This document shows, piece by piece, positions 9,452 to 19,153 of a DNA stretch of 55,829 nt. Both the position numbers and the translations under genes were made by a program. Each line of letters begins with the position of its first letter. Position 1 is the stretch's first letter. The stretch comes from Gammaproteobacteria bacterium. Lineage in GTDB: Bacteria; Pseudomonadota; Gammaproteobacteria; JACCYU01. The DNA lies in contig JACCZW010000020.1 of the NCBI GenBank assembly GCA_013695765.1, forward strand, positions 1-55,829, read 5' to 3'. The notes below the pieces were generated by a model that was not told the origin of the DNA, searched no databases, and was given only the letters and a program-made list of their open reading frames with translations.

Positions 9452-11649
9452 CCGCGCGCGACCGCGCCAAAGTGGGCCTGCCTGATCTGCTGGCTTAACT
9501 GGTACACCGCCATGGCGTACAGCGAGCTGTGGTTATAGCGCGTGATGACGTAGAAATTATTGAGCCCCACCCAGTATTGCATGGCATCGCCCGCATCGTA
9601 TTCGAACAGCGCCACGCGCGCGGCGCCAGCGATGTCGGCCTGCGTTTTTACCCCTAAGCTCGCGAGACGGCTGGCTTCCACACTCGGCTCCAGGCCGCGT
9701 GACACCAGTGCGCGGTAATCGGCGCCGCTCACCTGCGCGGGATACGCGACCGGCGCGCCCTCCTGCCAGCCGTGCACGCGGAAATAGTTCGCGACGCTGC
9801 CGATGGCGTCGGCGGTGCTATTCCACAGTTCGCGTTTACCGTCGCCATCGAAATCCACCGCGTAGGCGCGATAGCTGCTGGGGATGAACTGCCCCATGCC
9901 CATGGCGCCCGCGTACGAGCCGACGACCTCCGGAATACGCAGCGACTCCTCGCGGCTCAGCAGCATGAAGTGCTCCAGCTCCGAGCGGAAAAAGTCGCCA
10001 CGGGGTGGATAATCGAAACCTAAGGTAACCAGGGTGTCAAACACCGGATAATCGCCGGTCTGGCGCCCGTAATAAGTCTCCACGCCGATGATCGCGACGA
10101 TGATCTCGACCGGCACGCCGTATTCGCGCGATGCTCTCTCCAGCAACGACCGGTTCTCATCCCAAAATTCAACGCCGCCGTTGATGCGCGCCTGGGTGAT
10201 GAAAATTTCGCGGTACTCGTGCCAGGGCTTCGCCTCGGCCGGCCGCGCGATAGCCTCCAGCGAGGTCTCCTGCTGGTCGACCCCGGCAAACAGCCGCTCG
10301 ACCTCGCCGGTGTCGAAACCGTGTGTCGAGACCATGCCATCGATGAAGTCGCGCACTTGCGCGCGGCCGAGATAGTCCTTGGAGTCAGCCTCCACAGCGG
10401 TCAATAGATAAACGGCGACGCCGGCCGCCACGGTGCAAAACAGTGCAATCAGGGTGCGAGCAGTTATGTTCATTGTCTTGGGCGCGAGTATCGATGCGTG
10501 TGAGCGCGCGCGCGCATGCCGTGTATCCGAGTGCATGGACATGAGCATACCGAATGCCGCCATCAACGTCACCACAGATGTTCCCCCATAGCTTATCAAG
10601 GGCAACGGCACACCCACCACCGGCAACAGCCCGGACACCATGCCGATATTCACGAATACGTACACGAAGAAAGACAGGCTCAGACTGCCGGCCAGCAGGC
10701 GCGTGTAGCTGTCCTGCGAGCGTACCGCGATGAGCAGACCACGCCACACGATCGACGCATAGACGAGGAGCAGCAGCATGACCCCCATAAAACCCCATTC
10801 CTCACCAAACACCGCAAAGATAAAGTCCGTGTGACGCTCCGGCAGGAAATCGAGCTGGGACTGGGTGCCATTTAACCAGCCCTTGCCGTACAGTCCGCCG
10901 GAGCCGATCGCGATCTTGGACTGAATGATGTGGTAGCCCGCACCGAGCGGATCGTTCTCGGGATCCAGCATTGTGAGTATGCGCTGGCGCTGGTAATCAC
11001 GCAGGAAATGCCAGAGCAACGGCGCGCTTGCAAGACCGGACAGACTCATGGCCGCCAGTAGCTGCCAGCTCACGCCCGCCAGAAAGATGGCGAACGCGCC
11101 GGCGCTGCCGACCAGCAGGGCCGTGCCCAGATCCGGCTGCTCTGCGATGAACATAACGGGTGCGGCGACCATCAGCAGCGCCAGGCCCGCCTGCCAGTAG
11201 CGCGGCGGCAAGGACCGGCCGGCGAAGTACCAGGCCACCATCATTGGCACCACCAGCTTCATGAGCTCCGAAGGCTGGAAACGCAGTACACCCAGATTAA
11301 GCCAGCGCTGCGCGCCCTTGCTGACCTCACCGAAAAACATCACGGCCAACAACAGGATCATGCCGGCGAAGTATAACCAGGGCGACCAGGCCTTCAGATT
11401 CCGCGCCGGTATCTGCGCGATTAGCAGCATGACCCCAAGACCGATCGTCAGACGCAATCCCTGGCGCGTGATCAGCTCCAAGTGCGCGCCACCCGCACTA
11501 TAAAGGATCACCAATCCCACCGCGGCAAGTGTGGAAAGTGCTGCCACCAACGGGATATCCAGTCGCAGCAGGCGGATTAACGCACCCGAACCGGCTGCCA
11601 CCGGCGTATACGAATAGCCGCCACGCGCGGACGAACTTAAGCGCGTCAC
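9448..11649 (-). CDS. rodA/mltB: RodA (SEDS glycosyltransferase) fused in frame to MltB-type lytic transglycosylase
   Basis: 733 residues with no internal stop. Residues 1 to about 370 are a complete RodA: multiple membrane segments, VSKGAQRWLNLGVLRFQPSE, HIIQSKIAIGSGG and the loop FLPERHTDFIFAVFGEEWG with the catalytic Asp. Residues from Met393 (base 10473) are a complete 341-residue MltB: a membrane or signal segment (TARTLIALFCTVAAGVAVYLL), catalytic Glu in AIIGVETYYGRQ, then GAMGMGQFIPSSYRAYAVDFDGDG. RodA polymerises glycan strands for elongation with PBP2; MltB cleaves them. The join is at a (GC)6 tract (10504-10515): a net change of +2 or -1 base there would end RodA at a TGA overlapping the MltB ATG (ATGA). 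So the fusion may be a mutation, a switch or a sequence error. mrdA overlaps at the 5' end, rlpA at the 3' end. Confidence 0.93.
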   Translation of the reverse strand: MTRLSSSARGGYSYTPVAAGSGALIRLLRLDIPLVAALSTLAAVGLVILYSAGGAHLELITRQGLRLTIGLGVMLLIAQIPARNLKAWSPWLYFAGMILLLAVMFFGEVSKGAQRWLNLGVLRFQPSELMKLVVPMMVAWYFAGRSLPPRYWQAGLALLMVAAPVMFIAEQPDLGTALLVGSAGAFAIFLAGVSWQLLAAMSLSGLASAPLLWHFLRDYQRQRILTMLDPENDPLGAGYHIIQSKIAIGSGGLYGKGWLNGTQSQLDFLPERHTDFIFAVFGEEWGFMGVMLLLLVYASIVWRGLLIAVRSQDSYTRLLAGSLSLSFFVYVFVNIGMVSGLLPVVGVPLPLISYGGTSVVTLMAAFGMLMSMHSDTRHARARSHASILAPKTMNITARTLIALFCTVAAGVAVYLLTAVEADSKDYLGRAQVRDFIDGMVSTHGFDTGEVERLFAGVDQQETSLEAIARPAEAKPWHEYREIFITQARINGGVEFWDENRSLLERASREYGVPVEIIVAIIGVETYYGRQTGDYPVFDTLVTLGFDYPPRGDFFRSELEHFMLLSREESLRIPEVVGSYAGAMGMGQFIPSSYRAYAVDFDGDGKRELWNSTADAIGSVANYFRVHGWQEGAPVAYPAQVSGADYRALVSRGLEPSVEASRLASLGVKTQADIAGAARVALFEYDAGDAMQYWVGLNNFYVITRYNHSSLYAMAVYQLSQQIRQAHFGAVARG
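10504..10515. repeat. (GC)6 dinucleotide tract at the rodA/mltB junction
   Basis: Twelve bases of alternating G and C lie 31 bases upstream of the MltB start codon. With six units, rodA reads through into mltB. With seven units rodA would stop at TGA (10472-10470), overlapping the mltB ATG (10473-10471). With five units the reading frame runs on to a stop at about 10385 and MltB would need its own start. Such tracts are prone to slippage. Confidence 0.85.
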
Positions 11650-13532
11650 CGTGGACCGGCCATCAGCGCTGGTGCTCTTTCCAGCAAATGGTAATCCAGC
11701 ACCTTGCGTGCGACCGGCGCCGCCACCCGGCCACTCCCGCCACCGTTTTCTACGATTACGGCAATCGCGATGCGCGGCGCTTCAGCCGGCGCGAAAGCGA
11801 TGAACAGGGCATGATCGCGCAGTTCCGCCGCTATCTTGGTTTCGTCGTATTCTTCATTCTGCGCAATGCCGAATACCTGCGCCGTACCGGTCTTGCCGGC
11901 GATCGAGTATTGCGCGTCCTGACCGATGCTATACGCGGTGCCGCGCGGGTTACGCGTGACCTCGACCATGGGACCGATCACCTGGTCCCAGAACGCCGCA
12001 TCGTGCAATTCGAGCGCGCCGGTGAATTCTGGCTCAATCGCCCGGAAGGCGCCCGTGTCGATATCCTGAAGCGCGTGCAGAAACCGCGGGCGGACGTATA
12101 TGCCGCGCATCGCCAGGGTCGCGGTGGCGGCGGCGAGCTGCAGCGGGGTTACCAGCATGTAGCCCTGCCCGATGCCGGCGCTTAGGGTCTCGCCCGGAAA
12201 CCAGACCTGACCGCGTGCGGCCAGCTTCCAGGCGCTGGAGGGCATGACGCCTGCCGCCTCGCCGGTGGAATCGAGTCCTGTGACCCGACCCAGCCCAAAT
12301 CGCGTCAGGAAATCGTGCATGCGGTCGATGCCGAGCCGGTGCGCCAGATCGTAGAAATACACGTCGGCCGAACGGATGATGGCCAGCTCCAGATTTACCA
12401 GCCCGTGACCCTCGGGCGTCCAGTCGCGGTAGTGGCGGCTGTCACCCGGCAATTGATAATACGGCCCGGCCCACAGGGTTCGATCAGCCTGCGTGACGCC
12501 GTAATCCAGCCCCGCCAGCCCCATGAACGGCTTGATGGTCGAGCCCGGCGGATACTGGCCGGTCAGCGCGCGATTGAACAGCGGCCTCCGCGGATCGTCG
12601 CGGAGCAGGTCGTAATCCGCGTAACTGATGCCGTTGACGAACAAATTGGGATCGTACGCGGGCTGGCTGACCATCGCCAGAACTTCGCCGGTGGCGGGCT
12701 CGATCGCGACCACCGCACCGTTCGCATCGCCCAGCGCCTCGGTCGCCACGCGCTGCAAACCCATATCCAGACTTACGACCAGATCCGCGCCGGGTACCGG
12801 CAACTGCTGATCCAGCACGCGCAGGGGGCGGCCCTGAGCGTTGATCTCGACGTGCTGGAAACCCGGCTCGCCGTGCAGCCGGGTTTCGTAAAATTTCTCC
12901 ACGCCCAGTTTGCCGATGTGGCTGGTGCCGCTGTAAAGGTTCGCATCGATCTGTCTCAGCTCGGCTTCGTTGATGCGGCCGACGTAACCCACGGCATGCG
13001 CCGCCAGGTCGCCCGCAGGGTACCGGCGACTCGAATGAGCGGCGATATCCACGCCGGTGAACAGGTGCCGGTTGATGGCGAATGACGCGACGTGCCGGGC
13101 GTTCATGTTGAGCAGCAGCGGCGCGGGCTGGAACGGTTCCTGACGCCGCACGGTGGTTTGAAAGCGGCTCAGATCACTGTCGCTGATCGGCACGATTCTG
13201 GCCAGCCGGGCCAGGGTTGCGGGCAGGTCGATTACCTGCGACGGGGTTATCTCCAGGGTATAGCTGGGCAGATTTTCGGCCAGCACCACGCCGTTGCGGT
13301 CATAGATGAGTCCACGCGGCGGCGGCACCGCGACCAGTTTTATGCGGTTATCCTGCGAGAGCGTCTGAAAGTGGTCGTAATTGGTGATCTGCAGAAACGC
13401 CATGCGGCCCGCAAGTGCTGCCAGCAGCGCGAAGGTCGCCAGCGCGGCGACCGAGGCGCGCATCGCGAAACGCTTGCGTTCGTCGCGCGGACTTCCGTAA
13501 TTCAAGTTTCTAAAGGTCGCTCGTGCCGCCAT
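11646..13532 (-). CDS. mrdA: Penicillin-binding protein 2 (elongasome transpeptidase)
   Basis: 628 residues from the ATG at 13532; a TTG four codons upstream is the other option. A class B PBP: cytoplasmic tail, one membrane segment (about residues 25-45, SVAALATFALLAALAGRMAFLQ region), pedestal domain and transpeptidase domain with S-T-I-K (GQYPPGSTIKPFMGLA), S-A-D (IIRSADVYFYDLAHRLG) and K-T-G-T (IAGKTGTAQVF). It cross-links peptidoglycan during lateral growth with RodA, whose gene starts within its stop (4 base overlap). It is the first gene of the minus-strand envelope operon. mreB, mreC and mreD are not adjacent upstream, unlike in many relatives. Confidence 0.97.
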   Translation of the reverse strand: MAARATFRNLNYGSPRDERKRFAMRASVAALATFALLAALAGRMAFLQITNYDHFQTLSQDNRIKLVAVPPPRGLIYDRNGVVLAENLPSYTLEITPSQVIDLPATLARLARIVPISDSDLSRFQTTVRRQEPFQPAPLLLNMNARHVASFAINRHLFTGVDIAAHSSRRYPAGDLAAHAVGYVGRINEAELRQIDANLYSGTSHIGKLGVEKFYETRLHGEPGFQHVEINAQGRPLRVLDQQLPVPGADLVVSLDMGLQRVATEALGDANGAVVAIEPATGEVLAMVSQPAYDPNLFVNGISYADYDLLRDDPRRPLFNRALTGQYPPGSTIKPFMGLAGLDYGVTQADRTLWAGPYYQLPGDSRHYRDWTPEGHGLVNLELAIIRSADVYFYDLAHRLGIDRMHDFLTRFGLGRVTGLDSTGEAAGVMPSSAWKLAARGQVWFPGETLSAGIGQGYMLVTPLQLAAATATLAMRGIYVRPRFLHALQDIDTGAFRAIEPEFTGALELHDAAFWDQVIGPMVEVTRNPRGTAYSIGQDAQYSIAGKTGTAQVFGIAQNEEYDETKIAAELRDHALFIAFAPAEAPRIAIAVIVENGGGSGRVAAPVARKVLDYHLLERAPALMAGPR

Positions 13533-13933
13533 AGGATCAGGCAATGCCGCTTCGCGCGGCCTTGTTGGTGTGTCCCTAAAGGGTCGATATGTCCCCTGGT
13601 CGATATGCCCTTTGGATTAGTATCCCCGTCAGGGTTCATATCCCGGCAGGTCGTCGAAGCGCTCGCGACCCTGCTGCTACCGTCCTTGAAGAACGCGGGA
13701 TTATACGCGGGTGCTGCCACAATATGCGCGGCGACTCTTCGTTTATCACGGATACGCGACCGCACGTCGCCGCCAGTGCACGGGTATGCGTTGTTGGCAC
13801 GCGATACCGCCCGCATGCGGGCCTGCCGAACCGAAACTTGTGAACCTCGCGTGGGCTGATGTTAGTATCTCCGCGCTCGCTGATCCGCGCCTTGGCCGAA
13901 TAACACTTTTTTCGAACCTGAAGGACCGATTCG
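13533..13933. other. Intergenic region between divergent mrdA and the pyrophosphatase remnant
   Basis: About 400 bases that must contain the promoters for the mrdA operon (minus) and for the plus-strand genes. I see no convincing gene. Its left part (13568-13643) holds a set of degenerate short repeats, described separately; the rest (13644-13933) shows only scattered short palindromes. AAGGA, about 9 bases before the ATG at 13934, is the ribosome-binding site of the remnant. Confidence 0.5.
13568..13643. repeat. Degenerate tandem repeats of about 15-19 bases
   Basis: On the minus strand the stretch reads as five imperfect units each starting with GGG and containing ATA-T/C then ACC, for example GGGCATATCGACC and GGGACATATCGACC, then weaker copies GGGATATGAACCC and GGGGATACTAATCC. 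Two units share CATATCGACC exactly. The units are close to the mrdA start and could be protein-binding sites or decayed repeats. Confidence 0.45.
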
Positions 13934-14338
13934 ATGGCCTCCTTTATCCCCTTTCTGCTCGGCATCCTCGGTCTGGCCGCCGCCTATCACGTCTTTCGCA
14001 TGATGTTGCAGTATCCGCCGGGCGCCGGGCGCGTGGTGGAGATCGCTGATGAAATTCACAAGGGTGCTATGACCTTCATGCGCCGCGAATATACGATTCT
14101 GGCCGTGTTCGTCGTCGTGGTCGCATTCTTTGTTTTGATCTCCGACCTGGGCGCCCGCACCATGCTGGCGGTTATCGTCGGCGCGGTGTGCTCCGCGGGC
14201 GCGGGCTGGTTCGGGATGTACGCAGCCACGCACGCCAACGTGTGCACCACCACCACCGCGCATACGAAAGGCGCGGCGGAGGCGCTCTTCGGCGGCGTCA
14301 TGGCGATCGTCAGTCTGGTGATCGCGCCGCTGTCGTAG
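13934..14338 (+). CDS. N-terminal remnant of a membrane-bound pyrophosphatase (HppA-like)
   Basis: 134 residues. The sequence follows the first 130 or so residues of the ion-pumping membrane pyrophosphatase HppA: an N-terminal membrane segment, VVEIADEIHKGAMTFMRREYTILAVF, a membrane segment, then AVIVGAVCSAGAGWFGMYAATHANV and TKGAAEALFGGVMAIVSL. HppA proteins are close to 670-700 residues; the pyrophosphate-binding loops and all later membrane helices are absent, and the sequence after the TAG is not HppA-like in any frame. It cannot pump ions. The start and ribosome-binding site look intact, so a short membrane protein may still be made. lptD starts about 30 bases downstream. Confidence 0.75.
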   Translation: MASFIPFLLGILGLAAAYHVFRMMLQYPPGAGRVVEIADEIHKGAMTFMRREYTILAVFVVVVAFFVLISDLGARTMLAVIVGAVCSAGAGWFGMYAATHANVCTTTTAHTKGAAEALFGGVMAIVSLVIAPLS

Positions 14339-14367
14339 CCGACGAACCGCCTCATCCGCCGAATCTC

Positions 14368-16644
14368 ATGTGCAGATGGATGGCGCATCGGCAGTCATAC
14401 GGAACCGCTGCGCGGGTGCGGCGCGCCGTCCCGCGCCAACGACCAGCCGCCATCCTTGTCTCATTGCTGCTGCTGTTTTCGCGGCCGGCGGCGGCCGCAC
14501 CCCAGTGGGGCCTGTGCGAAATACCGGCCGCTCCGCCACCAGAAATTCAGACCATGGCGCCCGACGCGCCCATTGATCTCACCGCCGACGAGGCGCACAT
14601 GGACCCTGCCGGTACCTCGGTGCTGCTGGGTGACGTGAGAATGTGGCGCCAGGGGCAGTTTCTGCGCGCCGACGAGCTTTACTACACACAAGCACGCAAG
14701 CACATCGAGGCGCTGGGAAACCTCCGTTTCGCGCAGGATGGCCTGATAGTCACCGGCCCGGCCGCCGAGCTGCGGCTCGACACCGATCATGCCCGTTTCA
14801 CCGCGCCCGAATACCAGTACACGCCGCGTCACGCCCGCGGCGCGGCGTCCAAAGTCGATCGCAGGTCAGCTACCGTGGCGGTGCTGGACGACGCGACGTA
14901 CACGACCTGTAATCCTGGCGATGACGACTGGCTGCTGAGCGCGAATCGCGTTACCCTCGATCGCGAGAGCGGCGACGGCATCGCGCGCGGTGCGGTGTTG
15001 AGCTTCAAGCGCATACCGTTTTTCTACACACCGTGGATCCGCTTTCCGATCGACGACCGGCGAAAGTCCGGCTTTCTGTTCCCCACTATCGGCACTTCCA
15101 GCCGCTCCGGCTTCATGCTGGAGACGCCTTATTACTGGAATATCGCGCCCGACCGGGACGCGATCCTGACCCCAAGGATCTTCACGAGCCGCGGCCTGCA
15201 GTTGCAGTCGGAATTCCGTTATTTGAACCCTTCCAATGCCGGGGAACTCGAACTGGAACTGCTCGACGACCGGGAGTTCAACGATCTGCGTTATCTGGCC
15301 GGCATCAGGCATCGCGGTTCGCCGCTGCCGCGCGTCACCACCACCATCGATGCCAGGCGCGTGTCGGATGACCAGTATTTCGAGGATCTGGGCAACTCTT
15401 TGAGCATCACCAGCACCTCTCACCTGCAGCAGCGCGCGGACGTGTCCTACGCAGGTGACTTCTGGAACGCGATCGGCCGCGTGCAAGGCTTTCAGGCGGT
15501 CGATGACACGCTCCTTGCTCAGGCCGAGCCCTACGAGCAACTGCCGCAGATCCTGCTGGAAGGCGGCCTGCCGGATCGCGCGTTTGGCTTGGGCTACGAT
15601 CTGCGCACGGAGTGGGTAAATTTCGCGCATGACGACCGCGTGGCGGGTCAGCGCATGGACGTGGATCTCGGTATCGAGCGGCCCATCATCGGGCCCGCGT
15701 ATTTTTTCAACCCGGCAGTCAGCCTGCGGCATACCGCGTATTCGCTGAACGAGACCACCGCGCGCTTCACCGACGACAGCATCACCCGCACGCTGCCAGT
15801 CGCCAGTCTGGACAGTGGTCTGATTTTCGATCGCCCCATCGGTGGCGGCGACTTTGTGCAAACGCTGGAGCCGCGGCTGTTTTATCTTTACACTCCGTTT
15901 CGCGCACAGGAAAACATTCCAACCTTCGACACCGGGTTGCTGGATTTCAGTTTCGCGCAGTTATTCCGGGAAAACCGTTTCAGCGGCGCCGACCGCATCG
16001 GCGACGCCAATCAGCTGACCTTGGGCCTGACCAGCCGCTTTCTCAACACCGGGAGCGGTCAGCAGGTGTTGAGCGCCAGCATCGGGCAGATTCTCTATTT
16101 CGACGAGCAGGCGGTCACCTTGCCAAGCCAGACGGCCGTCGATGACGATACCTCCGACCTCGCGGCCGAATTGGCGCTGAATCTGGGCGAGCGCTGGAGC
16201 GCCAGCGCCGCCACTTTGTGGGACCCGCAGGACGACGAGGTACAGCGCGGCACCGCCCGGCTGAATTATTCCGGAACCGACAATCGCATATTAAATCTAT
16301 CGTATCGCTACAGACGCGCCGACCCGCGGGTGCCCGGACTCAATGAAACGCTGCGCCAGACCGACATTGCGGTCGTGTGGCCGTTGAGCCCTCGCTGGCG
16401 CGCACTGGGCCGCTGGAATTACGATCTGGAGGAACAGCGCGATCTGGAACTGCTGGCCGGCTTCGAATACGACAGTTGCTGTTATAAGGTCCGCGTCGCT
16501 GCGCGGCGATTCATCATCGGCGACCAAGCCGAGTACAATAACGGCGTCGAGGTGCAATTGATTCTCAAGGGTCTGGCGCAACTCGGATCGCCGCTGGGCG
16601 AATTGCTGGAGCGCGGCATTCTGGGCTACGAGGACTACGACTGA
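14368..16644 (+). CDS. lptD: LPS-assembly protein LptD
   Basis: About 758 residues. LptD with LptE forms the outer-membrane translocon that inserts lipopolysaccharide at the cell surface. A signal peptide ends near PAAAAPQWGLC, followed by an OstA-type beta-jellyroll (DEAHMDPAGTSVLLGDVRMWR ... DELYYTQARKHIEALGNL) and the large beta-barrel. The four disulfide cysteines are recognisable: WGLCEI near the N-terminus, TTCNPG and the C-terminal pair in YDSCCYKV. The start is the ATG at 14368 (or 14380); the ORF remains open to 14188, but that upstream part overlaps the pyrophosphatase remnant out of frame and lacks a signal. Followed by surA 78 bases on. Confidence 0.96.
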   Translation: MCRWMAHRQSYGTAARVRRAVPRQRPAAILVSLLLLFSRPAAAAPQWGLCEIPAAPPPEIQTMAPDAPIDLTADEAHMDPAGTSVLLGDVRMWRQGQFLRADELYYTQARKHIEALGNLRFAQDGLIVTGPAAELRLDTDHARFTAPEYQYTPRHARGAASKVDRRSATVAVLDDATYTTCNPGDDDWLLSANRVTLDRESGDGIARGAVLSFKRIPFFYTPWIRFPIDDRRKSGFLFPTIGTSSRSGFMLETPYYWNIAPDRDAILTPRIFTSRGLQLQSEFRYLNPSNAGELELELLDDREFNDLRYLAGIRHRGSPLPRVTTTIDARRVSDDQYFEDLGNSLSITSTSHLQQRADVSYAGDFWNAIGRVQGFQAVDDTLLAQAEPYEQLPQILLEGGLPDRAFGLGYDLRTEWVNFAHDDRVAGQRMDVDLGIERPIIGPAYFFNPAVSLRHTAYSLNETTARFTDDSITRTLPVASLDSGLIFDRPIGGGDFVQTLEPRLFYLYTPFRAQENIPTFDTGLLDFSFAQLFRENRFSGADRIGDANQLTLGLTSRFLNTGSGQQVLSASIGQILYFDEQAVTLPSQTAVDDDTSDLAAELALNLGERWSASAATLWDPQDDEVQRGTARLNYSGTDNRILNLSYRYRRADPRVPGLNETLRQTDIAVVWPLSPRWRALGRWNYDLEEQRDLELLAGFEYDSCCYKVRVAARRFIIGDQAEYNNGVEVQLILKGLAQLGSPLGELLERGILGYEDYD

Positions 16645-16722
16645 TCGCGCCGCAATTAAGCCTATCCGCCCGCGCGCCCTTGTAGCTTGCGCGGGCGTCC
16701 ATTCGAACCACAGGAACGATTC

Positions 16723-18048
16723 ATGAAAAAGTATCTGGTCATGGCGCTGCTCGTCGCCGTCTTTCCCTTCACGGCGTCTTGCGCCGATGAGGGTAGCATA
16801 CTGCTCGACCGCATCGTAGCACTGGTGGAAAACGAAGCCATCATGCAGAGCGAACTGGAAGACCGTATCGACGTCATCGAGCAACAATACGCGGACAGCG
16901 TCGATCAGTTGCCGCCGCCGGATCAACTGAAACGGCAGGTGCTGGAGCGCATGGTGCTCGAAAGCCTGCAACTGCAAATGGCGGAGGCCCGCGGCATCCG
17001 CATCGATGACCTCACGCTCAACGAGTCCATGCGCGATCTCGCCGCGCGCAATAATATGGGGCTGCCCGCGTTTCGTGACCGGCTGGTCGCCGAAGGCATC
17101 GATTACGTCAGTTTCCGCGAACAGGTGCGCACCGAGCTGGTCATCTCCACCTTGCGCCAGCGAGTGGTGGACAGTCAGGTGCAGGTGAGCGAACAGGAGG
17201 TCGACGAATTGCTCACCACGCAGGCGAGTCTCGCCAACAGCGGCATCGAATACCACCTGCGACATATTCTCGTTGCGCTGCCGGAAGGCGCCAGTCCGGA
17301 ACAGATCGAAGCCGCCACAGAACGCGCCGACGCGATCCGTGCGCGGGCGCTGGCCGGCGAACATTTCGCGAAGCTCGCCGCCAGTGAATCGGACAGCCAG
17401 AATTCCCTGGAAGGCGGCGATCTCGGCTGGCGCACCGCCGGGCAATTGCCGACCCTGTTCGCGCGCAGCGTGGCCAGCATGGAAGCCGGTGACACCAGCG
17501 ACATCATCCGCAGCCCCAGCGGCTTTCATCTCGTTAATCTAATCGAGCAACGCGGCGGTCGACGGACGATGATCGACCAGACCCGTGCGCGTCACATCCT
17601 CATCGAGCCCAACGCGCTGGTGAGCGACGAAGAGGCGCTAGCCAGACTGGCGAGTATCGAGCGCCGCATCCAGGCGGGCGACGAGTTCGCAGCACTCGCC
17701 ACCGAGAACTCGGACGACGAGGCGAGCGCAGTGGACGGCGGGAGTCTAGGCTGGATCAGTCCTGGTCAGATGGTGCCCGACTTCGATCGGGTGATGGGCG
17801 GCCTGGAAACCGGCGAGGTGAGCGAACCGTTCCGCACACAGTTCGGCTGGCACATCATGGAGGTGACGGGGCGCCGTCAGCACGACGGCACGGTGGAACT
17901 GGAGCGCGCGCGGGCGCGCGAATCCATCGCGCAACGCAAGGCCGAAGAGGAGGCGGAGTTGTGGCTGCGGCGCCTGCGCGACGAAAGCTATGTCGAATAT
18001 CGCCTCGACCCCGGCGGCGCGCAACGGACCGCTGACGGCCAGAGTTGA
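16723..18048 (+). CDS. surA: Periplasmic chaperone and peptidyl-prolyl isomerase SurA
   Basis: 441 residues. SurA escorts outer-membrane proteins, including LptD, across the periplasm. The start [10 protein letters not shown] at 16723 has AGGA upstream and begins a signal peptide (cleavage near TASCADE). Then come the SurA N-terminal domain ([22 protein letters not shown]), two parvulin domains (starting [14 protein letters not shown] and [11 protein letters not shown]) and a C-terminal helix. The ORF is open 12 codons further upstream. The stop overlaps the start of pdxA. Confidence 0.96.
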   Translation: MKKYLVMALLVAVFPFTASCADEGSILLDRIVALVENEAIMQSELEDRIDVIEQQYADSVDQLPPPDQLKRQVLERMVLESLQLQMAEARGIRIDDLTLNESMRDLAARNNMGLPAFRDRLVAEGIDYVSFREQVRTELVISTLRQRVVDSQVQVSEQEVDELLTTQASLANSGIEYHLRHILVALPEGASPEQIEAATERADAIRARALAGEHFAKLAASESDSQNSLEGGDLGWRTAGQLPTLFARSVASMEAGDTSDIIRSPSGFHLVNLIEQRGGRRTMIDQTRARHILIEPNALVSDEEALARLASIERRIQAGDEFAALATENSDDEASAVDGGSLGWISPGQMVPDFDRVMGGLETGEVSEPFRTQFGWHIMEVTGRRQHDGTVELERARARESIAQRKAEEEAELWLRRLRDESYVEYRLDPGGAQRTADGQS

Positions 18049-19058
18049 ACACGATCCGGCGCATCGCGATCACACCCGGCGAGCCCGCCGGCATCGGGCC
18101 GGATATCGTCCTCGAAATCGCCGCTCGCGAACGCTCCGCGGAGTTGGTCGTCATCGCCGATCCGGCGATGCTGCACGATCGGGCGCGGCAGCTAGGCTTA
18201 TCGATCGATCTGGCGCCGTATGATCGCTATCAGGCGGGACAGGCCGCGCGGCCCGGGCAGTTGAAGATAGTGTCCGTGCCGATGCACTTGCCGGTGCGGC
18301 CTGGAAAACTCAACCCGGCCAATGCGGCGTACGTGCTGGAGACCCTGCGCCGCGCCGTAGACGGCTGCCTGCGGGGAGAATTCGACGCGCTCGTCACCGG
18401 TCCCGTGCAAAAAAGCGTCATCAACGACGCGGGCATTGCTTTTACCGGTCACACCGAATACTTGGCGGAGCGCACCGGCGGTTTTCCGGTGATGATGCTT
18501 GCCACCGAGGACCTGCGCGTCGCGCTCGCGACCACGCATCTGCCGCTCGCCGAGGTGAGCCAGGCGATCACGCGCTCGCGGCTGCGTCGGGTGATCCGCG
18601 TACTGGACCACGATCTGCGCAAGCGTTTCGGCATCGAACATCCCCGCATCAAGGTCTGCGGCCTGAATCCGCACGCCGGCGAACATGGACATTTAGGGCG
18701 CGAGGAGATCGAGGTGATTACGCCTGTGTTGCAGGAACTTCGAGCGCGGGGAATCGATCTGGTCGGACCGCTGCCTGCCGACACGCTGTTTACGCCGGCA
18801 AATCTACGTGATGCCGACGCGGCGCTCGCCATGTTTCACGACCAGGGGCTGCCGGTGCTCAAATACGCAGGGTTCGGGCGTGCGGTGAATGTCACGTTAG
18901 GGTTGCCGATTGTCCGCACCTCGGTCGATCACGGCACCGCGCTGGATCTGGCCGGCAGTGGCCGCGCGGATGCGGGCAGTCTGGAAGCGGCGCTAGGGCT
19001 CGCGATTCGGCTGTGTGAACATCGCGTCACGCCGGCGGCCCCCGCCACGGGTGGGTAG
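18045..19058 (+). CDS. pdxA: 4-hydroxythreonine-4-phosphate dehydrogenase PdxA
   Basis: 337 residues; oxidises 4-phosphohydroxy-L-threonine in pyridoxal phosphate synthesis. Typical opening [20 protein letters not shown], metal-binding His residues in [27 protein letters not shown] and [13 protein letters not shown], and the end [21 protein letters not shown]. The start is a TTG that overlaps the surA stop (TTGA), so its translation is coupled. In many relatives rsmA follows directly; here 4.4 kb of other genes intervene. Confidence 0.96.
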   Translation: MNTIRRIAITPGEPAGIGPDIVLEIAARERSAELVVIADPAMLHDRARQLGLSIDLAPYDRYQAGQAARPGQLKIVSVPMHLPVRPGKLNPANAAYVLETLRRAVDGCLRGEFDALVTGPVQKSVINDAGIAFTGHTEYLAERTGGFPVMMLATEDLRVALATTHLPLAEVSQAITRSRLRRVIRVLDHDLRKRFGIEHPRIKVCGLNPHAGEHGHLGREEIEVITPVLQELRARGIDLVGPLPADTLFTPANLRDADAALAMFHDQGLPVLKYAGFGRAVNVTLGLPIVRTSVDHGTALDLAGSGRADAGSLEAALGLAIRLCEHRVTPAAPATGG

Positions 19059-19153
19059 TGCGACCACGTAGCACCTGCGCCCCATCAATCAATGCGCATA
19101 CGCCAGTCCCTCAGCCATACATCAGGCCCAAGCGCCGGGCGTGCGGCAATGGC

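Noticed and set aside
16297-17529. 410-codon minus-strand ORF antisense to surA
   Set aside because: It lies opposite clear coding sequence of surA (chaperone and two parvulin domains) and shows no family motifs.
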